Assembly: GCA_945273835.1 (NCBI GenBank)
Contig: CALYPL010000001.1
Coordinates: 79,540-143,539 of the forward strand
Source: an uncultured Dysgonomonas sp.
GTDB taxonomy: Bacteria; Bacteroidota; Bacteroidia; Bacteroidales; Dysgonomonadaceae
Reading direction: 5' to 3'
DNA length: 64,000 nucleotides
A model generated the notes under the pieces. That model was not told the DNA's origin, made no database searches, and was given only the letters and a program-made list of their open reading frames with translations. The translations under genes and the position numbers were made by a program. Shown piece by piece: positions 8,695 to 18,369 of the stretch; position 1 is the stretch's first letter, and the number at the start of each line of letters is the position of its first letter.

Positions 8695-9948
8695 ATGTTC
8701 GATTTCGATGCCTTTAGGGAAATACTCGCCACCATTCGTAAAAACAAACTGCGAACCATACTCACAGGCTTTTCTGTATCATGGGGTATTTTTATGCTCA
8801 TAACATTACTCTCCGCAGGAAACGGATTTCGCAACGGAGTTACATCAAACTTTTCGGACAGAGCCAAAAATTCCATAACCATTTGGCCGGGCTGGACTTC
8901 AATCCCTTATAAAGGGATGCCCTCGAATCGTCAGATCAAGTTCGATGATAAAGATTACAATCTGATCAAGAATAGAATTCCCGGAGTAGAATATGTTTCG
9001 CCACGAATTAGCCGAAGCACAACAATTACCTATAATAAAGAATACGGGTCTTGGCAATTAAACGGAGTGGCTGAAGACTATCAATACATTAGAAATATTA
9101 AGGTTGAGAAAGGACAGGGTCGGTTTCTGAACGAAATGGACATTAAAAGAAGGCGCAAAGTAATTGTCATCAGCACCGAAATACAAAAGATACTGTTTAA
9201 GGAAGACGATGCTATAGGAAAATATGTCACCGCAGATGGGCTTGCTTACCAGGTTATCGGAGTTTATGATAATAAAAATCAGTACATGAACAACCCGCCT
9301 GCATACATCCCTTTCACCACAGCGCAAATGCTATATAATAACGGGTGGGGGTTCAGTCAAATAGATTTTACTATCAATGGACTGAAAACAATTGAAAGTA
9401 ATAAAGCCTTTATCGAGACGTTAAGAGCAAGAATAGGCAGTATTCACATCTTCGACCCCAAAGATCAGTCAGCACTACACATTTACAATCAAGCTGAATT
9501 TGTTGAGCAGACCGAAGATATGTTCAACAGTATCAATCTGTTTCTTAAAGTCATAAGTGTAGCTATGCTTATACTGGGCATAATCGGAGTAGGTAATATT
9601 ATGCTTATAACCGTTAACGAGCGGACACAGGAAATAGGAATCCGTAAGGCGATCGGAGCATCTCCCATATCCATATTAAAGATGATTATTTTTGAATCGT
9701 TATTTATTACCAGTATAGCCGGATACATTGGTCTGGCATTTGGGTTGGCTCTGTCCGAATTATTGAATGCTATTACTGAAAAAGCATCGTCCGGCGGAGG
9801 ACCGTCTATACTGAAAAATCCGACTGTAGATATGGGTACAGCGATAACAGCTTGTGCAATTGTTATCGTAGCAGGAGTGGCTGCGGGATTGATACCTGCA
9901 CTAAAAGCCGTTAAAGTCAGACCAATAGAAGCAATGAGAACAGAATAA
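8695..9948 (+). CDS. ABC transporter permease (MacB_PCD + FtsX), first of pair
   Basis: A 417-residue permease of MacB-like topology. One membrane helix lies near the N-terminus (about 20-45, in ILTGFSVSWGIFMLITLLSA), followed by a large periplasmic MacB_PCD domain (about 50-275). Three C-terminal helices belong to the FtsX domain, starting with ISVAMLILGIIGVGNIMLI and ending with the conserved VRPIEAMR tail. The NERTQEIGIRKAIGA coupling motif contacts the ATPase. The gene lies 11 bases after the ATPase gene and 5 bases before the second permease. The two permeases share architecture and several motifs and look like an ancient duplication that yields a heterodimer, unlike MacB, where ATPase and permease are fused and homodimeric. 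Confidence 0.9.
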   Translation: MFDFDAFREILATIRKNKLRTILTGFSVSWGIFMLITLLSAGNGFRNGVTSNFSDRAKNSITIWPGWTSIPYKGMPSNRQIKFDDKDYNLIKNRIPGVEYVSPRISRSTTITYNKEYGSWQLNGVAEDYQYIRNIKVEKGQGRFLNEMDIKRRRKVIVISTEIQKILFKEDDAIGKYVTADGLAYQVIGVYDNKNQYMNNPPAYIPFTTAQMLYNNGWGFSQIDFTINGLKTIESNKAFIETLRARIGSIHIFDPKDQSALHIYNQAEFVEQTEDMFNSINLFLKVISVAMLILGIIGVGNIMLITVNERTQEIGIRKAIGASPISILKMIIFESLFITSIAGYIGLAFGLALSELLNAITEKASSGGGPSILKNPTVDMGTAITACAIVIVAGVAAGLIPALKAVKVRPIEAMRTE

Positions 9949-9953
9949 TAAAG

Positions 9954-11216
9954 ATGAGACTATTTGATTTAGACAGTTGGCAAGAAATATGGTTTGCTAT
10001 TACCCGAAACAAACTACGAAGTATACTGACCGGCATCGGCGTGTTCGGAGGTATATTTATTCTTGTCATATTGTTAGGAGTAGGTAATGGCTTTCAAAGT
10101 GGAATTAAACAAAACTTTTATGGAATAGCATCCAATTCATGCTTCTTTTTCGATGGTCTGACAAGCGAAGCCTATAAAGGTTATAGAAAAGGAAGGAAAT
10201 GGGAAATGAACAACCATGACATGATGCTCATTCGCGAAAAGGCTCAATCGGTTGACCTTATATCCCCTCTCATTTGGGGTAAAAGCAGTGAAAAAAACGT
10301 TGTCAGAGGAGAAAAAACAGGAACTTTTCAGATAATGGGCTGTTACCCTTCACAATTTGAAATACAATCTCAGTATATTGATTATGGCCGTACTTTCAAC
10401 GAATTAGACATCAACAATCAACGTAAAGTATGCGTAATAGGTAGGGAAGTATATCATACCTTATTTAAAAAAGAAGTAAACCCGATAGGCAGTTATATTC
10501 GCGCCAATGGCATATATTTCCAGATAATCGGAGTTATAAATCCTAAATCCAAAATATCCATCGGAGGAGATGTACAAGAAACAGTTTACATACCTTTTAC
10601 AACTATGCAACAGGCGTTCAATCAAAACAACATCGTTCATGCACTTGCATGTACCGCCAAACAAGGTTATCCTGCCGCAATGGTTGAAGAAGAAGTAAAA
10701 ACAATATTACGCACAGCACATGACATATCGCCGACTGACCAAAAGGCAATCGAAAGCTTCAACATTGAAATGCAATTTCAGATAATAGAATATCTATTTA
10801 TCGGAATAAAAATAATAATCTTGTTCGTCGGACTCGGCTCACTGATGTCAGGAGTAATAGGTATAAGCAATATAATGCTGATTACGGTTCGTGAGCGGAC
10901 ACGTGAAATCGGCGTGCGAAGGGCTATTGGAGCTAAACCCATAACCATACTTTCACAAATCATAAGTGAAAGTTTTGTGCTGACCGCAATTTCCGGATTC
11001 TTAGGGCTTTTACTTGGCATTATTTTACTTCAGATAATAGATAGGCTCATGGTTGGAGACGTGATTAAAATAAAAATCATGTTGCCTCCATTTGTTCCCT
11101 TCAATACAGCTATAAAAGCTTTGGTTGTCCTCATGATATCAGGAATTTTAGCGGGTATAATGCCGGCGTTGCGTGCTTTGAAGATAAAACCGATAGATGC
11201 AATCCGCGAGGAATAA
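9954..11216 (+). CDS. ABC transporter permease (MacB_PCD + FtsX), second of pair
   Basis: A 420-residue paralogue of the preceding permease with the same layout: an N-terminal helix (around residues 20-42), a periplasmic domain, then three FtsX helices and a KIKPIDAIREE tail. The coupling motif reads RERTREIGVRRAIGA, close to RTQEIGIRKAIGA of the first permease. The periplasmic domains differ more, as expected if each side of a heterodimer contacts different partners. It starts 5 bases after the first permease and is followed 46 bases later by the HlyD-type adaptor. Membrane location and role in a tripartite efflux or export pump are supported by the operon; the substrate is unknown. Confidence 0.9.
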   Translation: MRLFDLDSWQEIWFAITRNKLRSILTGIGVFGGIFILVILLGVGNGFQSGIKQNFYGIASNSCFFFDGLTSEAYKGYRKGRKWEMNNHDMMLIREKAQSVDLISPLIWGKSSEKNVVRGEKTGTFQIMGCYPSQFEIQSQYIDYGRTFNELDINNQRKVCVIGREVYHTLFKKEVNPIGSYIRANGIYFQIIGVINPKSKISIGGDVQETVYIPFTTMQQAFNQNNIVHALACTAKQGYPAAMVEEEVKTILRTAHDISPTDQKAIESFNIEMQFQIIEYLFIGIKIIILFVGLGSLMSGVIGISNIMLITVRERTREIGVRRAIGAKPITILSQIISESFVLTAISGFLGLLLGIILLQIIDRLMVGDVIKIKIMLPPFVPFNTAIKALVVLMISGILAGIMPALRALKIKPIDAIREE

Positions 11217-11262
11217 GAAAATAACTTAAAACAGATAATAATAAACAAACAATATATCAGAT

Positions 11263-12378
11263 ATGAAGCGTATATTAAAAATTGCAGGAGGAGTAATATT
11301 GATACTCATCGTTCTTTCAACATTTGTATGGCTTTGGAAAAAATCGCAGCCACGAAAAATAAGGTACGAGATAGCTACCGTTGGAGAGGGAAACATCGAA
11401 AACACATCAGTAGCCACAGGAAAAGTATCGCCTCGTGACGAAATACTTATCAAACCCCAAATATCGGGAATCGTGTCAGAAGTTTTAAAAAAAGCCGGTG
11501 ATTACGTTACCAAGAACGAAGTAATAGCCACCGTACGCGTCGTTCCGGATATATCACAGCTCAATTCAGGAGAATCAAGAATCAATATTGCGCAAATTAC
11601 TCTCAATCAACAAAAACAAATTTACGAACGCCAAAAAGAATTGTACGACAAAGGGGTAATTGCTCGTGAAGAATTTGAAGCCTCGACTGCCGACTATAAT
11701 AAAGCGGTTGAAGAAATGAATAATGCCAAAGATAATCTGGATATTATTAAAACAGGTATTTCTAAAAACACAGCTAAATACAGCAATACGCAGATACGTT
11801 CCACCATAACAGGAATGATACTCGATGTGCCTATTAAAGAAGGTAATTCGGTAATACAGGCAAATAATTTTAATGACGGAACGACTATAGCCACGATAGC
11901 CAATATGAACGATATGATATTTATCGGTAAAATTGACGAAACCGAAGTAGGACGCATCCATACAGGTATGCCATTAAAACTATCAATCGGAGCTATAGAA
12001 AAACAAAAATTTGATGCTACGCTGGAATACATCGCCCCCAAAGGAACTGAAGAAAACGGAGCTATACTTTTTGAAATTAAAGCTGCGGCTCGCATACCCG
12101 ATTCAGTACTTGTAAGAGCAGGATATAGCGCAAATGCAGAGATTATACTGTCAAAAGTTGAAAATGTGTTGACTATCCCCGAAAGTACTTTGACTTTCCG
12201 CAACGACTCATCATTCGTACAAGTCGTTAAAGTAGACACGCCCGAGAAACAAGAATTTGAGGAACGGAACATTAAAATCGGACTTTCGGACGGGATTATG
12301 GTTGAAGTTAAATCGGGACTGACCAAAGGTGAAAAAATTAAAGGCAACGAGATTGACCCTAAAGCGAATAATAAATAA
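11263..12378 (+). CDS. HlyD/MacA-type periplasmic adaptor (membrane fusion protein)
   Basis: A 371-residue membrane fusion protein that bridges the inner-membrane ABC permeases to an outer-membrane channel. An N-terminal membrane anchor spans residues 6-26. The first lipoyl/barrel-sandwich half follows (around 55-90, LIKPQISGIVSEV). A helical hairpin (about 100-170, with NQQKQIYERQKELYDKG) comes next, then the second lipoyl half (RSTITGMILDVPIKEG) and a beta-barrel/membrane-proximal region with VLTIPESTL. The order and length match MacA. It is flanked by permeases upstream and a TolC-type gene downstream (41-base gap), completing a tripartite system. No lipobox is seen, so it is anchored by its helix. 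Confidence 0.92.
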   Translation: MKRILKIAGGVILILIVLSTFVWLWKKSQPRKIRYEIATVGEGNIENTSVATGKVSPRDEILIKPQISGIVSEVLKKAGDYVTKNEVIATVRVVPDISQLNSGESRINIAQITLNQQKQIYERQKELYDKGVIAREEFEASTADYNKAVEEMNNAKDNLDIIKTGISKNTAKYSNTQIRSTITGMILDVPIKEGNSVIQANNFNDGTTIATIANMNDMIFIGKIDETEVGRIHTGMPLKLSIGAIEKQKFDATLEYIAPKGTEENGAILFEIKAAARIPDSVLVRAGYSANAEIILSKVENVLTIPESTLTFRNDSSFVQVVKVDTPEKQEFEERNIKIGLSDGIMVEVKSGLTKGEKIKGNEIDPKANNK

Positions 12379-12419
12379 AATTCAGCCATTAATTCACCTC
12401 TCAATAAAAAGCAGAAACT

Positions 12420-13748
12420 ATGAATAAAGCATTCACTATAATAATTCTACTACTGACTGTAAATTTATCAGCACAGGAGAAGTGGACACTTAGAGAGTGT
12501 ATTGATTATGCAATTGAAAACAATATTGACATACAGCAACAAAAAATTGGCGTAAAAAGCTCTGAAATAGAAGTAAGCACATCCAAATTCAGCCGCCTAC
12601 CCAACTTAACAGGAAGAGTTGACCAGAGTTTCTCATTCGGACAAAGTACCGGCTCAAATAACTTAAACAGTTCTGCCAACTCATCAAGCACGAGCTTAGG
12701 GTTATCCACCTCAGTACCTTTATTCACCGGCTTCAGAATTCCCAATCAAATAAAAATGAATGAGTTGAATCTTCTCGCCGCTACGGAAGGCCTGAATAAA
12801 GCAAAAGAAAACATTGAGTTGCAGGTTACCTCGTATTACCTTGACGTATTATTCAAAAAAGAAATACAAAAAGTTTACAAAGAACAACTTGATCTGACAA
12901 ATTCAGAAGTCGATAAGACAGCTATACTTGTAGAGGCAGGCAAAGTACCCAAGTCGCAACTTTACGATATTAAAGCCCAGTTGGCAAAAGACGAATTGAA
13001 TGTGACTAATGCCACAAACGATTTGTCTCTGTCATTACTCAATCTGTCACAAGCGCTTAATTTACGGGAGTACGACAACTTCGATGTTCGCTCTCCTAAC
13101 ATGGAAAACGTGATAGCAGACAACATAGCAAGCCTGCTACCTGTACAAGAAATATATCAGATGGCAATACAAATAAAGCCTCAGATTAAAGAAGGACAAT
13201 ATAAAATAGAAAGCTCGAAGAGAAATGTTAAAGTAGCTCAATCGGCATATTACCCGACAATAGATTTTTCTGCGGGATACAGTACAAGCAGCTATCGCAT
13301 TTACAGCAGTAAAAATATCTATTGGAAAGATCAATTACGAGATAACCAACGCAAATCATTCGGGTTCAGCCTTGCCATTCCGCTATTCAATAGAATGCAG
13401 ACACGTAATCAGGTACGTTCAGCCAAACTAAATGTGGAAAATAACATACTTGCACTTGATAATATTAAACTCGCTCTGTACAAAGAGATACAACAAGCAT
13501 TTCAGAATGCAGTAGCAGCACAATCAAAATACGATTCCACATTAAAAGCATATCAAGCAGCAGAAGAAGCTTATAAATATGCTCATGAGAAATACGATGT
13601 CGGAAAATCAACGGTTTACGAACTCAACGAAGCTCAAACCAAACTACTCACAAGCAAATCCGAACAAATACAGTCTAAGTATGACTTTCTGTTCCGGGCT
13701 AAAATACTTGACTTTTACCGTGGCGAAAGAATAGATATAAAATATTAA
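12420..13748 (+). CDS. TolC-family outer-membrane efflux channel
   Basis: A 442-residue outer-membrane efflux protein (OEP/TolC family), predicted to trimerise into a channel-tunnel. The signal peptide covers residues 1-18 (ending NLSAQ). It is followed by the family-typical WTLRECIDYAIENN and by two repeated halves dominated by long helices rich in Gln, Lys and Ala. Proline-punctuated strand pairs occur near FSRLPNLTGRV and QSAYYPTIDFSAGYS, at equivalent places of the two halves, as expected for the duplicated fold. It is the last gene of the exporter operon. No convincing terminator is visible immediately after it. Confidence 0.92.
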   Translation: MNKAFTIIILLLTVNLSAQEKWTLRECIDYAIENNIDIQQQKIGVKSSEIEVSTSKFSRLPNLTGRVDQSFSFGQSTGSNNLNSSANSSSTSLGLSTSVPLFTGFRIPNQIKMNELNLLAATEGLNKAKENIELQVTSYYLDVLFKKEIQKVYKEQLDLTNSEVDKTAILVEAGKVPKSQLYDIKAQLAKDELNVTNATNDLSLSLLNLSQALNLREYDNFDVRSPNMENVIADNIASLLPVQEIYQMAIQIKPQIKEGQYKIESSKRNVKVAQSAYYPTIDFSAGYSTSSYRIYSSKNIYWKDQLRDNQRKSFGFSLAIPLFNRMQTRNQVRSAKLNVENNILALDNIKLALYKEIQQAFQNAVAAQSKYDSTLKAYQAAEEAYKYAHEKYDVGKSTVYELNEAQTKLLTSKSEQIQSKYDFLFRAKILDFYRGERIDIKY

Positions 13749-13863
13749 TGTCCACCTTGAAACCATTAAGTGTACAAAGCAAAATATTTAGCAGAATAAC
13801 AATTATTTACAAATGATTAATAAAAGTTATCAATAATAGCGCCTGATAATAATATATAATAGT

Positions 13864-13871
13864 TATCTTCG
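13864..13871 (+). promoter_or_regulatory. Promoter-like -7 box (TATCTTCG) ahead of a short transcript
   Basis: TATCTTCG differs from TAnnTTTG at one base. It lies about 115 bases after the TolC-type gene and 69 bases before a strong hairpin terminator, so any transcript from it would be about 100 bases. No good -33 element is visible. Confidence 0.4.
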
Positions 13872-13877
13872 CACCTC

Positions 13878-13979
13878 AGATATTCAACAGAGAATGTTTG
13901 AACATGAAAAAGAAAAAAGAACAACTTATAATAAAAGCTAAAGGAACAGATATGCAAAAATATCCTGTTCCTTTTTTTT
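13878..13979 (+). ncRNA. Candidate small RNA or carAB leader (~100 nt)
   Basis: This segment is bounded by a promoter-like box (13864-13871) and an intrinsic terminator (13940-13979). It ends exactly where a consensus promoter for carA begins (13979-13986). Two tiny open frames occur: ATG at 13894 (15 codons) and ATG at 13904 (32 codons, very Lys-rich, running through the terminator). Neither looks clearly coding. The arrangement fits an independent small RNA or a transcription attenuator in front of carA. The 5' end is an estimate from the promoter box. Confidence 0.35.
13940..13979 (+). terminator. Intrinsic terminator between the exporter operon and carA
   Basis: The left arm AAAGGAACAGATAT (13940-13953) pairs with the right arm at 13960-13974 with a single bulged base. 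Eight T follow (13972-13979). It is a strong intrinsic terminator 55 bases before carA. It could also end read-through from the TolC-type gene. Confidence 0.88.
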
Positions 13980-13986
13980 ATCTTTG
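13979..13986 (+). promoter_or_regulatory. Promoter -7 box (TATCTTTG) for carAB
   Basis: An exact TAnnTTTG match whose first base is the last T of the preceding terminator's U-tract. It lies 47 bases before the carA start codon, giving a leader of about 40 bases. Confidence 0.6.
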
Positions 13987-14033
13987 TTTATCAAACCTTT
14001 GAGTTATTAATTTCACACTATAATCTATAACAG

Positions 14034-15104
14034 ATGCTATCAGACAAACCCGTAAAACTAATCTTAGATGACGGCACAATATTCGAAGGAAAATCATTCG
14101 GATCAGAAAAAGCCGGAGCAGGCGAAGTAGTGTTCAACACAGCTATGGTAGGATATCCCGAAAGTCTTACAGACCCATCTTACCTTGGGCAGATACTTGT
14201 CACCACATTTCCATTGATCGGAAACTACGGCGTTCCCGAAAACACATTTACCAACGGCATTTCTAATTTTTACGAGTCGGAGAAGATGCAAGTCAGCGGA
14301 CTGATTGTTTCAGACTATTCTCACGAATATTCACATTGGAATGCTCAAAAAAAGCTTGGAGACTGGCTCAAAGAAAGTGGTGTACCGGCCATTTATGGTA
14401 TCGACACACGTGAACTAACGAAAATTCTTCGAGAAAGAGGCTCTATGCTTGGTAAAATAGTCTTTGAGGACGATAACGAAATAGACTTTATAGACCCGAA
14501 CATCGAAAATCAAGTGGCCAAAGCAAGTTGCAAAGAAGTTTTGGAATACGGTGAAGGCGATAAAACAGTAGTTCTTGTGGACTGTGGAGTAAAACACAAT
14601 ATCATACGAAGCCTGTTAAAACGCAATGTGAAAATTATAAGAGTACCTTGGGATTACGACTTCAATCAACTTGAATGGGATGGATTATTTATAGCAAACG
14701 GACCCGGAAATCCGGAATATTGCGAAATAACCGTGCAAAACATTCGCAAAGCCATGCAAGGTAATAAACCAATATGCGGTATATGCATGGGTAATCAGCT
14801 TTTAGCCAAAGCCGGAGGCGGTACAACATACAAACTGAAATATGGTCACCGAAGCCATAATCAGCCGGTAAGGATGGTTGGAACTGATGTTTGCTACATC
14901 ACATCTCAAAATCATGGATTTGCTGTGGCAAGTGCTTCACTTGGCGATGAATGGGAAACATTGTTCGTGAACCTAAACGATGGAACGAATGAAGGTATCA
15001 GACACAAAACGAAACCATTCTTCTCTGCTCAATTTCACCCCGAAGCTGCGAGCGGACCAACTGATACAGACCCCTTCTTCGATATGTTTATAGAAAAATT
15101 GTAA
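14034..15104 (+). CDS. carA: Carbamoyl-phosphate synthase small (glutaminase) subunit
   Basis: The glutamine amidotransferase subunit of carbamoyl-phosphate synthase, which releases ammonia from glutamine and channels it to CarB for pyrimidine and arginine synthesis. The N-terminal CPSase domain starts LILDDGTIFEGKSFG. The class-I glutaminase domain (about 175-356) has nucleophile C251 in CGICMGNQ and the His/Glu pair in FHPEA (H335, E337). The length of 356 residues is normal. carB starts 19 bases later, so the two form an operon. Control elements upstream include a promoter at 13979 and a terminator-bounded unit at 13864-13979. Confidence 0.97.
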   Translation: MLSDKPVKLILDDGTIFEGKSFGSEKAGAGEVVFNTAMVGYPESLTDPSYLGQILVTTFPLIGNYGVPENTFTNGISNFYESEKMQVSGLIVSDYSHEYSHWNAQKKLGDWLKESGVPAIYGIDTRELTKILRERGSMLGKIVFEDDNEIDFIDPNIENQVAKASCKEVLEYGEGDKTVVLVDCGVKHNIIRSLLKRNVKIIRVPWDYDFNQLEWDGLFIANGPGNPEYCEITVQNIRKAMQGNKPICGICMGNQLLAKAGGGTTYKLKYGHRSHNQPVRMVGTDVCYITSQNHGFAVASASLGDEWETLFVNLNDGTNEGIRHKTKPFFSAQFHPEAASGPTDTDPFFDMFIEKL

Positions 15105-15123
15105 CAACTGAAAAAAAACTAAC

Positions 15124-18100
15124 ATGGATATAGACGTAAAAAAAGTACTGGTACTCGGCTCGGGAGCATTAAAAATCGGTGAAGCCGGAGAATTCGACTA
15201 TTCTGGCTCACAAGCATTGAAAGCTCTGAGAGAAGAAGGCATCGAAACAGTCCTCATCAATCCCAATATAGCCACCGTGCAGACATCTGAAGGTGTAGCA
15301 GACAAAATTTATTTTCTGCCTGTAACGCCTTATTTTGTTGAAAAAGTCATTAAAAAAGAACGTCCGCAAGGAATACTTTTAGCATTCGGTGGTCAAACCG
15401 CTCTCAATTGCGGAGTAGAACTTTATCAGAACGGTATTCTTGAAAAATATAACGTACAGGTTCTCGGAACACCCGTTCAAGCCATCATGGATACCGAAGA
15501 CCGTGAACTCTTTGTCAAGAAACTTGATGAGATAGAGGTTAAGACTATTAAGAGTATAGCTGTCGATAATATAGAAGATGCCGTAAAAGCCGCTGCCGAA
15601 TTGGGCTATCCGATCATCGGTCGCGCCGCTTACGCTTTAGGAGGGCTCGGATCAGGATTCTGTGACAACGAGCAGGAATTACGAGCATTAGCCGACAAAG
15701 CTCTTGCATTCTCAAGCCAATTATTGATTGAAAAATCGCTTAAAGGATGGAAAGAGATTGAATATGAAGTTGTGCGTGACAGATATGATAACTGTATTAC
15801 TGTCTGCAATATGGAAAACTTCGACCCGCTCGGAATCCATACGGGTGAAAGTATTGTCGTAGCTCCTTCTCAGACGCTTACAAACTCAGAATATCACAAA
15901 CTTCGTGAATTAGCTATCAAGATAGTAAAACATATCGGCATAGTTGGCGAATGTAATGTACAATATGCTTTTGACCCTGAATCGGAAGATTACCGTGTAA
16001 TTGAAGTTAACGCACGTCTTAGTCGTTCATCAGCACTTGCGTCAAAAGCCACAGGATATCCGTTAGCTTTCGTAGCCGCAAAACTCGGATTAGGATATGG
16101 GTTGTTTGAGCTTAAAAATTCGGTAACAAAATCAACATGTGCTTTCTTTGAACCTGCCCTCGATTATGTTGTGGTTAAAATACCCCGCTGGGATTTAGGT
16201 AAATTTCACGGAGTTTCGAAAGAAATCGGTTCAAGCATGAAATCAGTAGGCGAAATCATGTCAATCGGTCGATCATTTGAAGAAGCTATACAAAAAGGAC
16301 TTCGTATGATTAACATCGGTGTACACGGATTTGCCGCCAATAAACCGATTGAGGTTGAAGATCTTGATGCAGCCTTAAAGAATCCGACTGATAAGCGTAT
16401 CCTTTGCATCGAACTCGCCTTCCAGAAAGGATATACTATTGACCAGATACATGATCTTACTAAAATTGACAGATGGTTTTTGCAGAAATTACAGTATATC
16501 TTCCAATGTGGAAAAGAGCTTCAAAAGTACGATGACATCAATCTTGTTCCGCTCGATCTACTTAAAGATGCTAAGCAAAAAGGGTTCTCTGATTTTCAGA
16601 TAGCCAAACTGGTTTGCAAAGAACCAAGTCTTATCGACACAATTTCAGCCGAAGTACGCACCATCCGTAAAAAGAACGGAATTGTACCTGTTGTAAAACA
16701 AATAGACACGCTTGCGGCTGAATATCCCGCTCAAACCAATTATCTGTATCTTACTTATCACGGCTCTGTAAACGACGTGAAATATCAGGGTGATAAGAAG
16801 TCAGTAATAGTACTTGGTTCAGGAGCTTACCGAATCGGTTCGTCAGTAGAATTTGACTGGTGTTCCGTCAATGCCCTGCAATCAATCCGCAAAGAAGGAT
16901 ACCGTTCGGTAATGATTAATTACAACCCCGAAACTGTATCTACGGACTACGATATGTGCGATCGTCTTTACTTTGATGAACTCACTTATGAGCGAGTGAT
17001 GGATATCATCGAGCTTGAAAACCCGCACGGAGTAATTCTCTCGGTGGGCGGACAGATACCGAATAATTTAGCTCTACGCCTCGATGCGGCTAAAGTAAAT
17101 ATCCTGGGTACTTCAGCCAAGTGCATAGATAATGCCGAAGACCGCCATAAGTTTTCAAGCATGCTTGACCGTATCGGTGTAGACCAGCCTCGATGGAAAG
17201 AACTGACTTCGCTGTCCGACATCAAAGGATTTGTTGATGAAGTGGGTTATCCTGTTCTCATACGTCCTTCGTATGTACTTTCAGGAGCTGCCATGAACGT
17301 ATGTTCTAATGATGAAGAACTTGAAAACTTCCTTAAGTTGGCTGCTGAAGTCTCAAAGAAACATCCCGTTGTGGTTACTGAGTTCGTTGAAAATGCCAAA
17401 GAGGTTGAAATTGACGCTGTGGCGAACAACGGAGAAATTGTGATGTATGCCATATCGGAACATGTGGAATTTGCCGGAGTGCATTCAGGCGATGCCACTA
17501 TTCAGTTTCCGGCTCAACGATTATATATTGAAACCGTAAGACGCATCAAGAAGACTGCTCGTAAGATAGCTAAGGAATTACAAATCACGGGACCTTTCAA
17601 TATACAGTTCCTCGCCAGAGAAAATGAGATCAAAGTAATTGAATGTAATCTGCGTGCTTCACGTTCATTCCCTTTCGTATCTAAGATTTTGAAAATTAAC
17701 TTTATCGATCTTGCCACACAGGTTATGTTGGGTAAAAACGTTCAAAAGCCTAATAAGAATGAATTTGACTTCGATTATGTGGGTATCAAAGCATCACAAT
17801 TCTCATTCTCACGTCTGCAAAAAGCCGATCCTGTATTAGGTGTCGACATGGCTTCGACCGGCGAAGTTGGTTGTATCGGGGATAACTTCCACGACGCTAT
17901 GCTTAAATCAATGCTTTCTGTTGGTTACCGCATTCCTAAAAAAACTGTGTTATTCTCTACCGGTCCTGCCAAATCGAAAGTGGCTTTGCTCGAATCTGCT
18001 AAACTTTTGCATCTAAAGGGATATGAACTTTATGCTACAGGCGGTTCTCAGAAGTTTCTGGAAGAAAACGGTGTTCCGGCTAAAAGGGTATACTGGCCAA

Positions 18101-18342
18101 GTGAAAATATACATCCTAACGCAGTGGAAATGATTCACAACAAAGAAATTGATCTTGTAGTGAATATCCCCAAAAACTTTTCTACCAGTGAGTTGGATAA
18201 TGGTTATAAGATAAGACGTGCGGCTATAGACTTCAATATTCCATTGCTGACAAACGCACGGCTTGCCTCAGCTTTTATACAGTCGTTCTGCAAATTAAAC
18301 ATGGACGACATCGAAATTAAGGCTTGGAACGAGTACGAGTAA
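15124..18342 (+). CDS. carB: Carbamoyl-phosphate synthase large subunit
   Basis: A 1072-residue CarB that makes carbamoyl phosphate from bicarbonate, ammonia and two ATP. Two homologous halves are visible. The first begins KKVLVLGSGALKIGEAGEFD and contains the ATP-grasp domain that forms carboxyphosphate. The second begins around residue 560 (SVIVLGSGAYRIGSSVEFD) and contains the carbamate-phosphorylating ATP-grasp domain. An oligomerisation region lies between them (about 400-550). The last ~130 residues form the MGS-like allosteric domain (ending near IKAWNEYE), containing LLHLKGYELYATGGSQKF. Full length and colinear with the family. It is the second gene of the carAB operon. Confidence 0.97.
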   Translation: MDIDVKKVLVLGSGALKIGEAGEFDYSGSQALKALREEGIETVLINPNIATVQTSEGVADKIYFLPVTPYFVEKVIKKERPQGILLAFGGQTALNCGVELYQNGILEKYNVQVLGTPVQAIMDTEDRELFVKKLDEIEVKTIKSIAVDNIEDAVKAAAELGYPIIGRAAYALGGLGSGFCDNEQELRALADKALAFSSQLLIEKSLKGWKEIEYEVVRDRYDNCITVCNMENFDPLGIHTGESIVVAPSQTLTNSEYHKLRELAIKIVKHIGIVGECNVQYAFDPESEDYRVIEVNARLSRSSALASKATGYPLAFVAAKLGLGYGLFELKNSVTKSTCAFFEPALDYVVVKIPRWDLGKFHGVSKEIGSSMKSVGEIMSIGRSFEEAIQKGLRMINIGVHGFAANKPIEVEDLDAALKNPTDKRILCIELAFQKGYTIDQIHDLTKIDRWFLQKLQYIFQCGKELQKYDDINLVPLDLLKDAKQKGFSDFQIAKLVCKEPSLIDTISAEVRTIRKKNGIVPVVKQIDTLAAEYPAQTNYLYLTYHGSVNDVKYQGDKKSVIVLGSGAYRIGSSVEFDWCSVNALQSIRKEGYRSVMINYNPETVSTDYDMCDRLYFDELTYERVMDIIELENPHGVILSVGGQIPNNLALRLDAAKVNILGTSAKCIDNAEDRHKFSSMLDRIGVDQPRWKELTSLSDIKGFVDEVGYPVLIRPSYVLSGAAMNVCSNDEELENFLKLAAEVSKKHPVVVTEFVENAKEVEIDAVANNGEIVMYAISEHVEFAGVHSGDATIQFPAQRLYIETVRRIKKTARKIAKELQITGPFNIQFLARENEIKVIECNLRASRSFPFVSKILKINFIDLATQVMLGKNVQKPNKNEFDFDYVGIKASQFSFSRLQKADPVLGVDMASTGEVGCIGDNFHDAMLKSMLSVGYRIPKKTVLFSTGPAKSKVALLESAKLLHLKGYELYATGGSQKFLEENGVPAKRVYWPSENIHPNAVEMIHNKEIDLVVNIPKNFSTSELDNGYKIRRAAIDFNIPLLTNARLASAFIQSFCKLNMDDIEIKAWNEYE

Positions 18343-18369
18343 ATCATCCGTTTCATTATAAATTATTTT

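Noticed and set aside
11694..12404. 236-codon open frame antisense to the HlyD-type adaptor
   Set aside because: It is a shadow of a clear family member, has no domain I recognise and no promoter of its own.
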